The notes under the pieces are model-generated. The model saw only the letters and a program-made list of their open reading frames with translations, had not been told where the DNA came from and searched no databases. Position numbers and translations under genes: made by a program. 64,000 nucleotides of DNA from Schistocephalus solidus (taxonomy: Eukaryota > Platyhelminthes > Cestoda > Diphyllobothriidea > Diphyllobothriidae), in contig WEDG01003411.1 of NCBI GenBank assembly GCA_017591395.1, forward strand, positions 62,001-126,000, given 5' to 3'. Shown piece after piece: positions 25,500 to 36,598 of this stretch. Each line of letters begins with the position of its first letter. Position 1 is the first letter of the stretch.

Positions 25500-25850
25500 A
25501 AGCAAACAATGACTCAGCTTTTGAAGCGAGTTTTTAAATGGTTCTCCGTTCCTAGGGGACGGATGACTAATTTGCTGGCGCAAGACTGTATTCTGAAGCC
25601 AATGGGAGCCAGTTCTCCAGGGATCCGAAGAAAACTATGTTACCCACTTTGCTAAGATTATGATAGCATTATTCTAGAGTCACAGTGGAGGACGAAATTG
25701 TTACTCCTAGGCTGATCCTTGTGAAACACGGTCAATATTTGAGCCATTTTCAACGTATTTCGTTGAGGTGTAACATCGGGTACAGATTAATGACCGAATT
25801 ATCAAAACGCTAGGAGATGATAAATTTTAAACCGAATTCAGACGATGCGC
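25500..25850 (-). repeat. Dispersed repeat, inverted relative to 53330-53730
   Basis: The reverse complement of this segment matches 53330-53730 at several spaced landmarks. These are ATCTCCTAGCGTTTT, CCCGATGTTACxCCTCAACG, GTCCTCCACTG (TCATCCTCCACTG in the other copy) and GGAACGGAGAACCAT. Overall length differs by about 50 bases, so one copy carries small indels. No coding content is recognised. Confidence 0.65.
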
Positions 25851-25854
25851 TTTT

Positions 25855-26010
25855 AATTTAGAGGATTGCGTCCTGATTGTCTTCTAGTCACACAGAACGA
25901 CTGGATCGATCCTGCGAAATTTAAAAACCAACATCCCTATAAAATGTACGTTAGACCTGCCCATTTTTATTTAGCCTTTTGCGCGTGGTGAAACAGCAGA
26001 GGGCCCTATC
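25855..26010 (+). pseudogene. LINE RT fragment, same family as 21685-22920
   Basis: The translation DCVLIVF followed by HRTTGSILRNLKTNIP, and then the stretch parallel to KMYVRPSLEYC, matches the thumb region seen at 21960-22130. The fragment is short, carries stops, and abuts the right end of the 25500-25850 repeat. Confidence 0.6.
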
Positions 26011-26999
26011 ATTACAAGCTTAGTATCGCGGTATTAATAAACACAAAGTGGAAAATTGCTGCACTATGTGAACAGCCATATAAACAGCAGAAATGAATAT
26101 TATGGTAGGCAGATCCGCTTCAGAACGATTTGCCATTTTTAAAACAATAGTCAACAATCTTTTGAATATACCTTGAACTAGGAAAGAAGCAGGGATAAAT
26201 AATCTTACAGTTAAATCGGGGGCGGAGTTCGGAAAGCCGCCAATTTTAAAAACTATGAGAAAAAACTGATTCTCTAAAAATTAATAGCCAGTTGATGGGA
26301 TTGGTACGATAAAATGGGATAGTACTGTGATTTTGCTGACATCGTATGAGAGTTCGGAACACTCCTTGTCGGGTAAGAGATAATTTAACGGCAAGAGCTA
26401 CAGTTTATAACCATCAGGGAGGTGAGAGAGGAGGAACTCATCGTAGACAACAAGGTCGAAACGAGAAGGTGAAAGTAGAGGTCATGAGCTCATCACCGAG
26501 ATGCGACCTTGCTGACTGTATAGTCCACCAACAAGGTGGCGAACGCATCAGAACCTGCCACGATCATCAACAGATCTCGGAGACCATCATCAGAGTTGTC
26601 ACCGTGGAGAAAAGCATCAAGGTTTTTAAGAGTTTGCGATGAGAGTTGAAAAGGAGGGGAAGAAAAAGCGACTGTGAAGATTGACTCTGCAGAGGATAAT
26701 TAAAACATATTTAGAAACTAATCTTCTAGCAAGAAACTACCTCAAATACCAGGAAGAAAGCAAAATCCATCCAGCATTATTGCCAAAACGTTTTCACCTA
26801 AGGACTCTGAATATCGACAGATCAAGAACTTTGTGAAATCAAAATGCTTGATCCTTTGGGGCCTCGTCGATTACGAAAGGGGCTCTTTTTTATGTTAGAT
26901 ATTGATGATGTACCCAAGTGTTGGTGAAAAATAGCCGGCTCCCATAACTCACCACATCTTGTTGGCATTCTGCGTTGGCATCTTCCATGGCCTTCCCCT
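26011..26999. other. Intergenic, no gene recognised
   Basis: Contains one 98-codon open frame (26346-26642) rich in Arg, Gln, His and Val with no recognisable domain. Nothing else is supported. Confidence 0.4.
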
Positions 27000-27584
27000 T
27001 CAATTGCTTAAAGCGCTGCCTTATCCACCGATTGTAAAGCAGGCCTGTCGAGGTCACTTCATATACAGACAGGCTAGCCCTTTGCTGTAACTCATTCCTT
27101 TGATTTTTTTACTTTGTCACCTGGATAAGAGCAATGACGGGCTTTACAGCTCTCATCATCTCAGTCTAAGCTAGTTTATATTCCAAGTGCTTCGCGTGAC
27201 TTGGTGTGTTCTAACCTTGATGTCATCGGCCGTTAAAGCTTTAGAGCGTTTTTTTTGCTTGTGCATGTACTTAGGGTGCATATATATATCTGAAAATATC
27301 GTATGGCAATCCGCCCGCATACAAATAATAAAAACCCGAAAGGATACAGCTAGTTAGACTTATGTTTAAAACTCACCATTTTCAGTTAAACATTTGTCCC
27401 GATAAATCTATAGTCAGTATTGCTAGGTTATTGGTAACCACATGCCCCCTATAAGGTCAGAAGCGAACGTATGCAGTCGGATCACCGGTAGTTTCATTCA
27501 ACCAACGAGTGGTGTGACTATGGAACACGCTACAAAGCGAGATGGTTACAGCCGATACAGTTTTTGATAGACGAACATTTCCGG

Positions 27585-27705
27585 CAGAGCCTAGGAAGAC
27601 TGGAATGGCCATTTATTGCTCAGTATCCGTAATCAGCCGGTCATAGTCAGACCCCAGGTGCTACACCACCCGAGGCTCAAATACGTGACCTATTGATTAG
27701 AATTC
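27585..27705 (-). mobile_element. tRNA-derived SINE fragment, minus strand
   Basis: The reverse complement reads TTTGAGCCTCGGGTG, then GGCTGATTACGG, then AAATGGCCATTCCAGTC, matching the head-body junction of the SINE at 7437-7685 and 7719-7935. It is inserted within CR1 3' sequence. The hammerhead-like core is degenerate here (CTGATTA). Confidence 0.65.
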
Positions 27706-27724
27706 CAATGCTCAAATTCACTGC

Positions 27725-27840
27725 ATTGGCTACGTTCGTCTGCCTATAATATTAGCCGTTGTGCGCCTGTTGCAGTGACACAAGATTGAGTTTCAAGGCA
27801 GAATAGAAGGATTGAGTCCCGTAACTGATCAGTGAAGCAT
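27725..27840 (+). mobile_element. tRNA-derived SINE 3' end, plus strand
   Basis: TCTGCCTATAATATTAGCC, CAAGGCAGAATAGAAGG, GAGTCCCGTAAC and CAGTGAAGC match the tail of the SINE at 7565-7680 in order and spacing. It lies head-to-head with the minus-strand SINE fragment just before it. Confidence 0.65.
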
Positions 27841-28859
27841 TCATCAACGGATGAGAATTTTTTATTTTAAAAGAAGACTTGATGACATCATATGGGACAA
27901 GAGACGACACTCAAAAGAAGAATACTAACAGCCAGCCTTGCAGCATATTTTTGGATCTAATTTTCTTTAAAACTGTTTCCCATTGGACAGCGATAACTCT
28001 TTTTAAATTGTGTTCTGTTTTCACTCAAACACATTTAAAGTGTCTAGAATTTTATACTAACTGTAAATATTTTAAACTTAATTTGCATTTATAGGGTCAT
28101 CAAGGACACTGCCTGTAACCCTTCGATTATATACGGCAAATATATACAATCAAGGGTTAGTAAAATAACATTTAAAGAAAATTGTAGAGTTTTATACAAA
28201 GTGTGGATCGGACAAGCCAAAAACATTACTGGATAAATATGTGTTGTAGGTAATTTTCGTTATTTGGGATGAAAATGCAGCCCAAGATAGGACGACAGTA
28301 CAGAATGGGAATATTTGACATGAGTACAACGGCCTTTTCCTGTCTCCAGTTTTTTATGATATCGGTACTCGATAACAGACAAGGGCACAACGATACACAC
28401 TTTCGTATCGCCGATGGAAGAATATACTGGGTGCGTTGCCAATTGCAATCCACACAACACACAAGGAAATGGTATCAAAACCCGCAAACGCTATGAATAT
28501 GTAAGATATGTTCGGTGGATTTGGCACTCCGAATTGTGGTTATCTTGAATAAAAAAAAGTGAGTGAAGAAATTTAATACTGTGTATTTTTAATTTCCTGG
28601 GTTACATATCTGGATTACAATGTTTATCGCAAAGGAAAAGAACCGACAATATTTAACGTGCAACTGCAAGAAAGACATCCGCACAGTTGTCAGAATATTT
28701 CCAAATAGTAAGTGGCTGAAACTTACGGAATCGTTGAAGCTTCCATGAAAAAGATCGCCTTTGTATTTAACATAGCCCCTAAAAAGTTTGATTATAATGA
28801 GACCGCAAGGTTCTTGTTTGGTCCAACTTCAATGTTCCTAAGGTAAAACTCGTTTATAA

Positions 28860-29125
28860 AAAACGACTGGATGGATTCTACTCTAATCTGCTCAGCAGCA
28901 CGCGAGAGGCTGAATAAAAACGGACAGGTCTAACGTACATTTATCGCATTTATCGTTTTAAAATTCTGGTGAATCAATCCGGTCATTCTGCGTGCCTTGG
29001 AGACAATCAGGGTGTAGTGCTCTGAATGATTGAAATTCCTGGAGTATGATAGACCCTGAACCTTACCAACTCCTATCACATTTATGCCGTGACCATCAAT
29101 CCTTAGTTGACACAAATACTCCTCA
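28860..29125 (-). pseudogene. LINE RT fragment (thumb region)
   Basis: The minus strand encodes RIDGHGINVIGVGKVQGLSY followed by HSEHYTLIVSKARRMTGLI and HQNFKTI. It then has an interrupted continuation parallel to RPSLEYCSFLFS and the following VESVQxFFTK segment. It is the clearest of the minus-strand copies of this RT family, still with a stop near 28930. Confidence 0.7.
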
Positions 29126-29802
29126 GCAACAACCTGAACTGAGCATTTCTGCCAACCCTACTAGCACCAGCCCGCCTAGCCTTTTCTGGCCCAGGGAGCC
29201 AGTGGGGTAAAAGTTGACGGTGTGGCCTCCTTGGGCCCCCTCACGGAAGTAAAATGCGTAGCGGGGCGCCACCATTTCGTCTTATTTACAGCCAACTTAT
29301 ATGGATATCGAACGCTCAGCGCACATTGCATTCCCTGATAATCGGCCACCATTGATGCACCCCCTAATTGTGGCACTATAAACGGCCCAAAGTTATACAA
29401 TTAACAGCTCTTCCGCCGGGATCCATTCAAGCCATTCGTTGATGAATGCTCCTCAATCGCTAACGGATCTGAACTTTTTCCGCTCTGCCTTGAGGCTTAC
29501 TCTCGAGCCACGCCAACAGCCCATTGAAGTCAGTCGTATGGTATACCCACTTACTCATAACATCGGACATGCACAAATGATGGTAGAGAAAAACTTTGTT
29601 TATAAAAATGATAAAAAATATGCACGTGCATTCGAAACATTTGTCACAATCTGTCCAGGTTGCTCCCGCTGTTCAAACATGGTTCCTAAAATAAAAAAAA
29701 AACATTTGGTAAACCGAAGTATGCTATTGTCATAATAGTTCGCTAATTTTTTGATCAGCAAGCTACTGTAGACTAGAGAAACATTATGAAAAGTCTTACA
29801 AT
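29126..29802. other. Intergenic, no gene recognised
   Basis: The first part (about 29150-29300) is G+C-richer and has open frames on the minus strand with no known family. The rest is AT-rich and featureless up to the tandem repeat. Confidence 0.4.
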
Positions 29803-30015
29803 TCTCCAACACACAATTCAGGATAAAAATACATACTATTTCAGTAGTCACATTCACCAATCTCCAACACACAAAGTCAGGAAAAAAATACATGCTAATT
29901 CAGCAGTCACGTTCACAAATCTCCAACATACAAGTCAGGATAAAAATACATACTACATCAGTAGTCACGTTCACCAATCTCCAAAACGCAAATCAGGATG
30001 AAAATGCATACTATG
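29803..30015. repeat. 58/59-bp tandem repeat, four copies
   Basis: Four diverged units begin with TCTCCAAC (TCTCCAAA in the last) at 29803, 29861, 29920 and 29979, giving periods of 58, 59 and 59. Each unit contains CAGGATAAAAATACATACTA or a close variant and a CAGTAGTCACGTTCAC-like end. The last unit decays after about 30015. A 71-codon open frame crosses the array but simply translates the repeat. Confidence 0.85.
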
Positions 30016-30599
30016 ACTCTGTGTGCCGGGAATGCATGTAGTGTGGTTCATGTGTCTTTAACAACACTACCTTTTGTCATTATACCAGTAGAAGTTATAA
30101 ACTGAATGAAATAACCCTCAACGGCTGATCGGTTCATCTGTGGATAGGTACCATGATAATTTGTCAAACGTGAAATCCGGCAACTCTAAAAACTGGGATA
30201 ATTACCGTGTATTAGGACGCAGAAAGTGTTGTGCTAATCGCGCCACTAGTGGGACCTTCCAGAAGCTAAATATGTATGCCGGATTAATTCAAAAGAATAT
30301 TTATACCTTCTCAGGTACCTCCCGGCGTTTATTTCTCACACCATACATATCTATCGCTCTGTGGAACCAGTCAATGCCAGTTCTGCTAATAACATCAGTA
30401 GAACACATGCTAAAACTAGTATTTAGGCGAATGGCGTTTGCAGGCGTCAAGAAAAAGGTATGACCTACCAGTGAAAACAGCATAAAGGGGGCAGCCAATA
30501 AATGACCGCTTCCCAGTAGTTCCGCCCCAGAAGAAACTGAGGCACAGTGGTGGTCCAATGAAGGACGTAAGGAGGTTCCGCACAAACTCTCTTTCATTT
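30016..30599. other. No gene recognised
   Basis: Overlapping open frames of about 100 codons occur on both strands (30140-30463 plus, 30301-30609 minus) without recognisable domains. This may be downstream sequence of the minus-strand transposase remnant that follows, but that is not demonstrable here. Confidence 0.4.
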
Positions 30600-32142
30600 C
30601 TTCTGTCAAACTTCAGACAGTAGTTCTATTTACAATTCACCAGGGACCTTACTAAATAAAAATTTCCAAACCACCGCATTAGCATAATCTGCTGCCCTGC
30701 TCATTCCTCTGACAAAGTTGTCGTAGGCCTCCTCTGTGCACAAGGGAAGACGGTAGACTGACTGGCTTGCCTTGACGAGGACAGCCGTGGGCCGCACTTC
30801 CTTCAGTATGTCGTTGAAGGATGCACTTATGTATTCCATGTTGCGAGCCTGCTACTCACCAATGTAATCGACTTTTTACTAGTTTAATGTTAACGAACTT
30901 GCGAAAAGTCCTACCATAGGATTTCCCATGTCCTTTCATAGTTATTTGATCGAAGTTGAAAGAACAATTGCAAGCGCTGACTGCATTTTCTGATGAGGTC
31001 ATTCAATGTTGGTATAAACCACTTCACACTCAATCTCCACGGATAGAGTAACTTCCGCATTACACCCAAGCACACCAGATGCATGCAGTCTATAGGAAAG
31101 CATCCCACCATGTCAACAAATAACCCCTCGAAAGGCGATATGTCTCTGTGGTGTAGCACTTGCTTTCGCGATCGAAACGAATGGTCGTCCCGAAGACGCC
31201 CGCTGTACACAGGAAATGCCATGCGGTTGGCAATAGACATTCTGACATGACAGCACCTACAGTTACCTATACGAAATTATATACCTATCGCATCCATAGT
31301 GCCCGTTGTGGGCTTTTACCTGTTTGGACATATGGCCAAGCTGGTGAGTCGTAGGTGACATTGGATAATTCAACCTACATTAAGTGCCTCGTTCGTGGGA
31401 CCCGCAGGCTAATTCCCAAAATTTATTTCAATTCATCAATGCAGTCTCTCAGAAAATCATCGAGCGGTTCCGGCTTGCCGAACCCAGAGAAGAAACCTAC
31501 CACAAACGGCTGTCCAACTACCGGGTAATTTTCCTGAGCAAGAATTGATCAGAGGCATTATCCTGATCCTTTAAACAACTTCATCCCATTTATGTGCAAT
31601 TGGATGCCCATTTACGGAATTTCTGTTGCTCGTCGGCGGTTCATATCATTCAGCAAAACACGTCCAAGTATGAGGTGGACATAGCTGCTGTTCTTCGGGC
31701 CACTGTTTACGTAAGTACATGAAGTATGCAGTAGCGTTCTTGGGTCCTTCGGAAACTCTAGATGCTAAGGGCGGAGCATATCCAACAAAGCTTTTACCAT
31801 TGCTAGCGGCATGTTAGTCTTCAAACAGATGTCCTGCAAATTCGAGAGGGAGCATCTGCCTTGTACTTTGCTCGTACGCTCAGTTCCCCCAATAGATTAT
31901 ACACCCGAATACACTCTAACATTGCCGAAAAAGCTACCAGTAAAAAATTCGAAAACAATTTCAGGTATTTCAGGTTCTGGTGAGGGGTCTAGCGACAGCG
32001 ACGAAGATTGCAAAGGACTATCCACTACTTCGGTCGCGGCATAATACGCCCTCTTTGCAAGCAAAATTCGCCTGTACACGGTGCTGAGCTTGATATCGTA
32101 ATACGTTCTCTTCATGGTTACTTTGCATGGATAGCAAAACAA
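30600..32142 (-). pseudogene. DNA transposase remnant, CACTA/EnSpm-like
   Basis: Translation of the minus strand gives a transposase type common in animal genomes. From right to left: TYYDIKLSTVYRRILLAKR (about 32105); MPLAMVKALLDMLRP and FPKDPRTLLHT (about 31812-31720); GMKLFKGSG (about 31585); PFVVGFFSGFGKPEPLDDFL (about 31510-31455); and FPIDCMHLVCLGVMRKLL (about 31110-31057). The order and spacing match that family, but frames shift and stops interrupt (about 31770 and 31615), so it is dead. The CACTA label is from memory of similar proteins and is tentative. No terminal inverted repeats were identified. Confidence 0.65.
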
Positions 32143-32839
32143 TATATACAGGACATAAGGGCACGTTTAAACATTCAGTCAAGTACCAAATTACACTTTA
32201 TGTTTTACTTGTAACTCAAGAAAAAAATAACATTACATGAAATTTACAGACACAAATTATCTTATAAATCATCTAAAGGCCAATGGATTACGTACCCCAG
32301 TACCAGCTGCTTTGCGATCTTTAAGCGAATCTTGGAAATCACGCAGAAAGACACGGCACACATATGGCAGATAAATGCCCTCCAAATTACTTACTTAAGT
32401 AAAGTATCCATAATCAGTTCATCACAGTCCCCATTTACAACGCTTAAACACTATTTTATCTGGTTAATCATTCCTACTTGAGTTTATATGATGAATTACA
32501 TCAGTAAAATTCACGCACGGACACCTTCTCGAGTCTTTGCAATAAACCTAACCATGCCTTACAAATTCGATGGTGCCAAGCCCTTCTAGCCCCCTGAGCC
32601 CCTTCTACGGATGTAAGTCAATTTTCTCGGTCTTGAAAGCAATTTGATAAATGCGTGTTTTCATTTTCGCATTTAAAATAATTTCATAATCATGTACAAA
32701 GACACAAACGGAATATATTGTCTCTGCAATAAGCTGGAAACCTTCTTCTGAATTGAGGGGGCCAGGCCCCTTATTGCCCCCTGTCAGATCACTCTAATGA
32801 AGAGACTATTGGTTAATAGGGAAGAAACGGATGGGCATC

Positions 32840-33000
32840 ATATTCAGTACCACTGAGTAGAGGCCTAAAGATCGCGTTTTTTAATAATTTCAGCCCGATG
32901 TTGCGATTTGCCAGTTTGTATCACTAGGCAACTCTCAGCTCAGCAGTATATATAAAGGGCCTGCCACTGTGAAATACATCGAGAAACTAATTAGAAAAAT
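32840..33000 (+). pseudogene. LINE fragment, same family as 21685-22920
   Basis: The nucleotide sequence parallels 21680-21850: GGATGGGC, GGCCTxAAGATCG, GATGTTGCGAT, and GATCTGCCA/GGCCTGCCA followed by TGTGAAATA/TCTGAAATA occur in the same order. It is non-coding as it stands. It is an isolated internal LINE piece. Confidence 0.55.
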
Positions 33001-34149
33001 AAAAAATAGACGCGGGCCAAACAAACTAACTTCATTAACTGAACTGCAGGAAATATCCGATGCGTTATTGCGAAATCATGAATTCATGTGTGCCTGATTT
33101 GGATGGCATAATTGCTGAATTTTACCGTATACGCTTAGTGATGTATTTATAGCTCAATTTAGCTGTGATGTGGAATTATTAATTGCTCCTAAATTGATTT
33201 GGGAGCAAATGAAAATTTTACTATTGATTTGTACCGTTTTCCCTCCAGCAGACTAAACATTTTCCTTGAAATTGCCCCATAACATATTGACTCTCAACTA
33301 TAGCACTAATCGCTAAGTAAATAGATCATGAAACACGCCGTTTTCGCAACAAAACTGAAGAATTAAAATGTCATAATCAGCTTTATCTCGTTTAAAAATA
33401 GAAGTTATAAGTTAGCAAACCTACAAGCACTTAGAGCAATTGACCGTACTGCATTTACTGATACTTATTCTCACCCGGCTTTCCCTACAGTTGCAATTAC
33501 CTGGACGGATAATTTCCTTGAAATGCGATTTACATAAAATGAGATGGTTTGCTTCCGAGAAAAGATGACTGTTTGGCGAGAAGGATACTGAAGATACCAA
33601 ACAGTAACTTAGTAGGTTGGTAGAACATATAGCATATTCCCATGCCTTAGGACAACAAACAGACTCGGTTTACGAAATTCATAAGTCAATGCGGCAACAG
33701 AAGGTGCATTAGAGCAAACGAATTATGAGAAGTGTGTACTAAAAATGACACTAAAATGTTGATCTCGGTCTTATTTGACGATATCACACGTTGAACATGC
33801 TCACACGTGCCCTTGAACATGCTTGCGCACGCCCTTCGAATTCGGTTTAAATTTTTGATTTCCAAGGAATGTACTCCTTTCGAGATTTCGGTATACTGGT
33901 CACTCTTGCGGACTTTATTAATTAAACTTTGGACTCTATTCGACATACTGTTCATCCTCATAAGCTTACGGCAGGACAGCAGTGAAACGACCGATATCCT
34001 CCGCCTGTTCACTTCTCAACAGCAGCTCTACGAGATCTTCCAATTTACAAAGGGCTGAGTCATTTCGATATTTTATTCGTAAAGTTAATCTCCCTAAAAA
34101 CTTCGTCTCATAACTGAAACACCCTTTATCATTTTTTTTGATGTATCAT
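33001..34149. other. Intergenic, no gene recognised
   Basis: AT-rich sequence. A 108-codon minus frame (33686-34012) overlaps an 83-codon plus frame; neither has family motifs. Confidence 0.4.
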
Positions 34150-34157
34150 GGAGGTCA

Positions 34158-35402
34158 AAACTATACCCTTCGGGAACCTGTGAAATACGTGGCACTGCCG
34201 AGGTTCGAGCCAGCGCCTCAGTGTGTGGGAAGCGACGGTGATACTACTGAGCTATGATGGAATAAAAACTTGCCAAAATACAAATGTCTTCACTTCCGGA
34301 TATATTTCCCTAAAGTCGCCTCCCGTCAAACAGGCCAAGAGTTTAATAAGTTTGTTGGATGTCAATTACGAGGACGAAACGTGTGTGACATACTTTAAAC
34401 TTATTCAAACAATTTCGGAGATTGAAAAGGATATGCAGGGGCTGAAGATGGAGATAAAGATGTTGAAAAAACTTCCTTGCATTTTACCCGAAAAGAAACA
34501 GTCCGTAAAAATGGAACATGAGGGCTATAAACGCACATACGCATACACAGCTTCCTCAGCCATCACGTCCAACGAGGAAGATGACGCTGTGTCTACAGAA
34601 CTCAGCGTAGCCGTTTAACAGTCTCCGGTACGAAAAGAGGACAACTGGCAGGTATCCCAAAAAATGATGAAACGACTCAGGGCATCCCAAAAAGATAGAT
34701 TAAGCCAGAGCGCCAGTCCGAGTGTGTCAAAAATAAGCAAATGCCAAGGAAAAACCACGTTTTCGAAGGTCGCAACCTATCAAAGAGTGGTATTATGCAC
34801 AGAACTGGGTGTTATCTCTGCACCTGCATCACCCGCGAACAGTCGCAGAGCGTTACACCAAGTAAAGCATCACACATCAGTAGAAAATATAAACATAACA
34901 GATAGAGAAAAATGTCTCAATATTCAAGGGCTCCCTGAATCAAATGCAACCACTCCCAAAGAACGAGTTTTGTAAGACAAAGGTAGTATGGCATACAAAA
35001 ATTTAAGTCTCAGAACCCCAACGTCGGACGAAAATAACTTTCACGTTGAAGTGCCAGAATCCATGAGAAGCACCACCTCTGTGAACTATCACCCTAGCGT
35101 AGGCGGCGAAATCAGGAGCTCACCCATAAATCGTAAGTGAAATATTGTAATAACGGGTGACCCAGAATTCACATTTTGCATTCCGAAGGAAAGAATGACA
35201 CACAATCTATATTTTCATGAATATGCCAGTACAGTGCTAAAGAACAGGAAAATTTTCACCGTACAAAAAGCTTTCGAACTAGGCAAAGCAGACCCCAGCC
35301 ATGACATGAGAACATCCCCAAGGCCTCTAAAAATTATCTAAGAAAACGAAACACAGGCAGCACTTCTGTTAGAAGGAAGAATGGCCTTACGCAGATGGAA
35401 TT
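34158..35402 (+). mobile_element. CR1-like LINE 5' part, first (mosaic) copy
   Basis: This is a full-length 5' end of the element at 35403-39905, stopping mid-ORF1 and followed directly by the second copy. Shared 5' landmarks are TATACCCTTCGGGAA (about 34162 and 35411), GGATGTCAATTACGAGGACGAA (34357 and 35639) and GAGATTGAAAAGGATATG (34419 and 35699). Within the copy, about 34680-34964 is unlike the second copy. It encodes its own variant of the ORF1 core (LNIQGLPESNATTPKERVL), after which a shared ACGAGTTT leads back into the common ORF1 sequence, including a second core (about 35120-35400). Several stops are present. Confidence 0.75.
34185..34256 (-). other. Antisense tRNA-like module at LINE 5' end, copy 1
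   Basis: The reverse complement contains TAGCTCAGTAGTATC, a good pol III A box, and about 40 bases later GGCTCGAACC, a good B box, in tRNA-like spacing. The anticodon region is not clearly foldable. The same module recurs at 35434-35506 at the same place relative to ORF1, so it belongs to the element's 5' region. Confidence 0.55.
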
Positions 35403-35433
35403 CTAAAGTATACCCTTCGGGAATCGTGCAAAA

Positions 35434-35506
35434 TACGTGGTACCACCGAGGATCAAACCAAGGCACCAATGTGCGGGAAATAACAATGATATCACTGAGC
35501 TATCTC
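35434..35506 (-). other. Antisense tRNA-like module at LINE 5' end, copy 2
   Basis: The reverse complement has TAGCTCAGTGATATC (A-box-like) and TGGTTTGATCC (B-box-like) with tRNA spacing, matching the module at 34185-34256. It points away from the LINE ORFs. If active it would drive pol III transcription opposite to the element. Confidence 0.55.
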
Positions 35507-35713
35507 CGCACAACGAACTCGATGATTTAAATTTAAATGAGGACATAAACACTAATCATAATACAAATGACCTCAATTCCAGGCATGTTTCCTTAAAGTC
35601 ACCTCTCACCAAACGGCCAAGAGTTTGATAAGTTTTTTGGATGTCAATTACGAGGACGAAGTGTGTGCGATATGCTTTAAACTTCTTAAAAAATTTCGGA
35701 GATTGAAAAGGAT

Positions 35714-36598
35714 ATGGAAGGGCTGAAGATGGAGATAGAGAAGTTGAAGAAACCTCCTCACATTTTACCCGAGCACAAACAGTCCCTAACGGGGGAACAT
35801 GAGAAAGCCAAACGCACATACACATGCACAGCTTCCGTAGCCCTCACATCCAACAAGGATAATGGCGCTACGTCCACGAAGCTCGGTTTAGCCGTTAAAC
35901 AATCTCCAGAAATGAAAGAGGGCAACCGGCAGGGATCCCAGAAAATGAAGAAACGAGTTTCGGAAGACAAAGGTAATATGTCATCCAAAAATGTAAGTCC
36001 AAGAAGACCAGCGTCGGACAAAAATTACTCGCATGTTGAAGTGCCAGCACCCACGAGTAACGCCACCTCTGTGAACTCCCACCCTAGTGTGGGCGGGCAA
36101 ATTAGGACCTTACCCATAAATCGTAAGCGAAATATCGTAATACGGGGTGTCCCAGAATCCATGTCCTGCATTCCGAAGGAACGAGTGACACACGATCTGG
36201 ATCTTCTTCATGAATATGCCAGTGCAGTCATGAAGAAAGGGGAAATTTACACCGTGCAAAAAGCTTTCCGACTAGGTAAAGCAGACCCCAGCCGCGACAT
36301 GAAACTATCCCCTAGGCCTCTAAAAATTATTTTAGAAAACGAAACCCAGGCAGCACTTCTGTTAGAAGGAAGAATTACCTTACGGGGATCGCACAAAAAA
36401 GTGTTTTTTCAGCCGGACTACGAGACGAGGGAACGGCTGAAAATGAGGGAACTACGGAGAGAATTGAGGGAGAGAATTGGCAGAGGGGAGAAACGGCTGA
36501 AAATCAAAGACTGGCAAATAGCCCAGATTAATGTCTCCTTCCTGTGGCCAAAACCTGTAACACTGAAGGCTGGGTCTCCCCGACAAATCAAGCATTGA
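35714..36598 (+). CDS. LINE ORF1 protein (RNA-binding, CR1-like)
   Basis: An uninterrupted 294-codon frame. LINE ORF1 proteins bind the element RNA and form particles for retrotransposition. The N-terminal third is charged and rich in Lys, Glu and Ser. The core starts with RNIVIRGVPES (residues about 138-148) and continues with YTVQKAFRLGK and PRPLKIILENETQAALLL, the pattern of the esterase-free, RRM-like ORF1 proteins of CR1 and Jockey elements. It ends with a basic, helical stretch. The reading frame can be extended upstream without a Met of better context, so the start is uncertain. It is the best preserved ORF of the element; the upstream copy at 34158-35402 is broken. Confidence 0.7.
   Translation: MEGLKMEIEKLKKPPHILPEHKQSLTGEHEKAKRTYTCTASVALTSNKDNGATSTKLGLAVKQSPEMKEGNRQGSQKMKKRVSEDKGNMSSKNVSPRRPASDKNYSHVEVPAPTSNATSVNSHPSVGGQIRTLPINRKRNIVIRGVPESMSCIPKERVTHDLDLLHEYASAVMKKGEIYTVQKAFRLGKADPSRDMKLSPRPLKIILENETQAALLLEGRITLRGSHKKVFFQPDYETRERLKMRELRRELRERIGRGEKRLKIKDWQIAQINVSFLWPKPVTLKAGSPRQIKH

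Larger units (their letters stand above)
27466..28170 (+). mobile_element. CR1-like LINE 3' end, interrupted by SINE pieces
   Basis: This matches the 3' end of the CR1-like element at 35403-39905. Shared blocks include AGCGAACG, CAACGAGTGGT (27503-27513 and 39539-39549), TTTTAAAAGAAxACTTGATG (27865-27884 and 39602-39621), and GCCTGTAAC near the end (about 28112 and 39850). The 3' UTRs align loosely between. The block from 27585 to about 27840 has no counterpart in the other copy and consists of SINE sequence. Confidence 0.7.
27000..29150 (-). repeat. Long dispersed repeat, copy 2, interrupted by insertions
   Basis: Second copy of the repeat at 19700-21680, in the same orientation. Homology is continuous from about 27000 to 27455 and resumes at about 28380. 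Between them lies a plus-strand CR1 3' end (27466-28170) that copy 1 lacks at the matching point (about 20875). The right end is minus-strand LINE RT sequence. This is the host sequence of a nested insertion stack. Confidence 0.6.

Noticed and set aside
29786..30001. 71-codon frame with repeated peptide pattern
   Set aside because: It is only the translation of the 58/59-bp tandem repeat.
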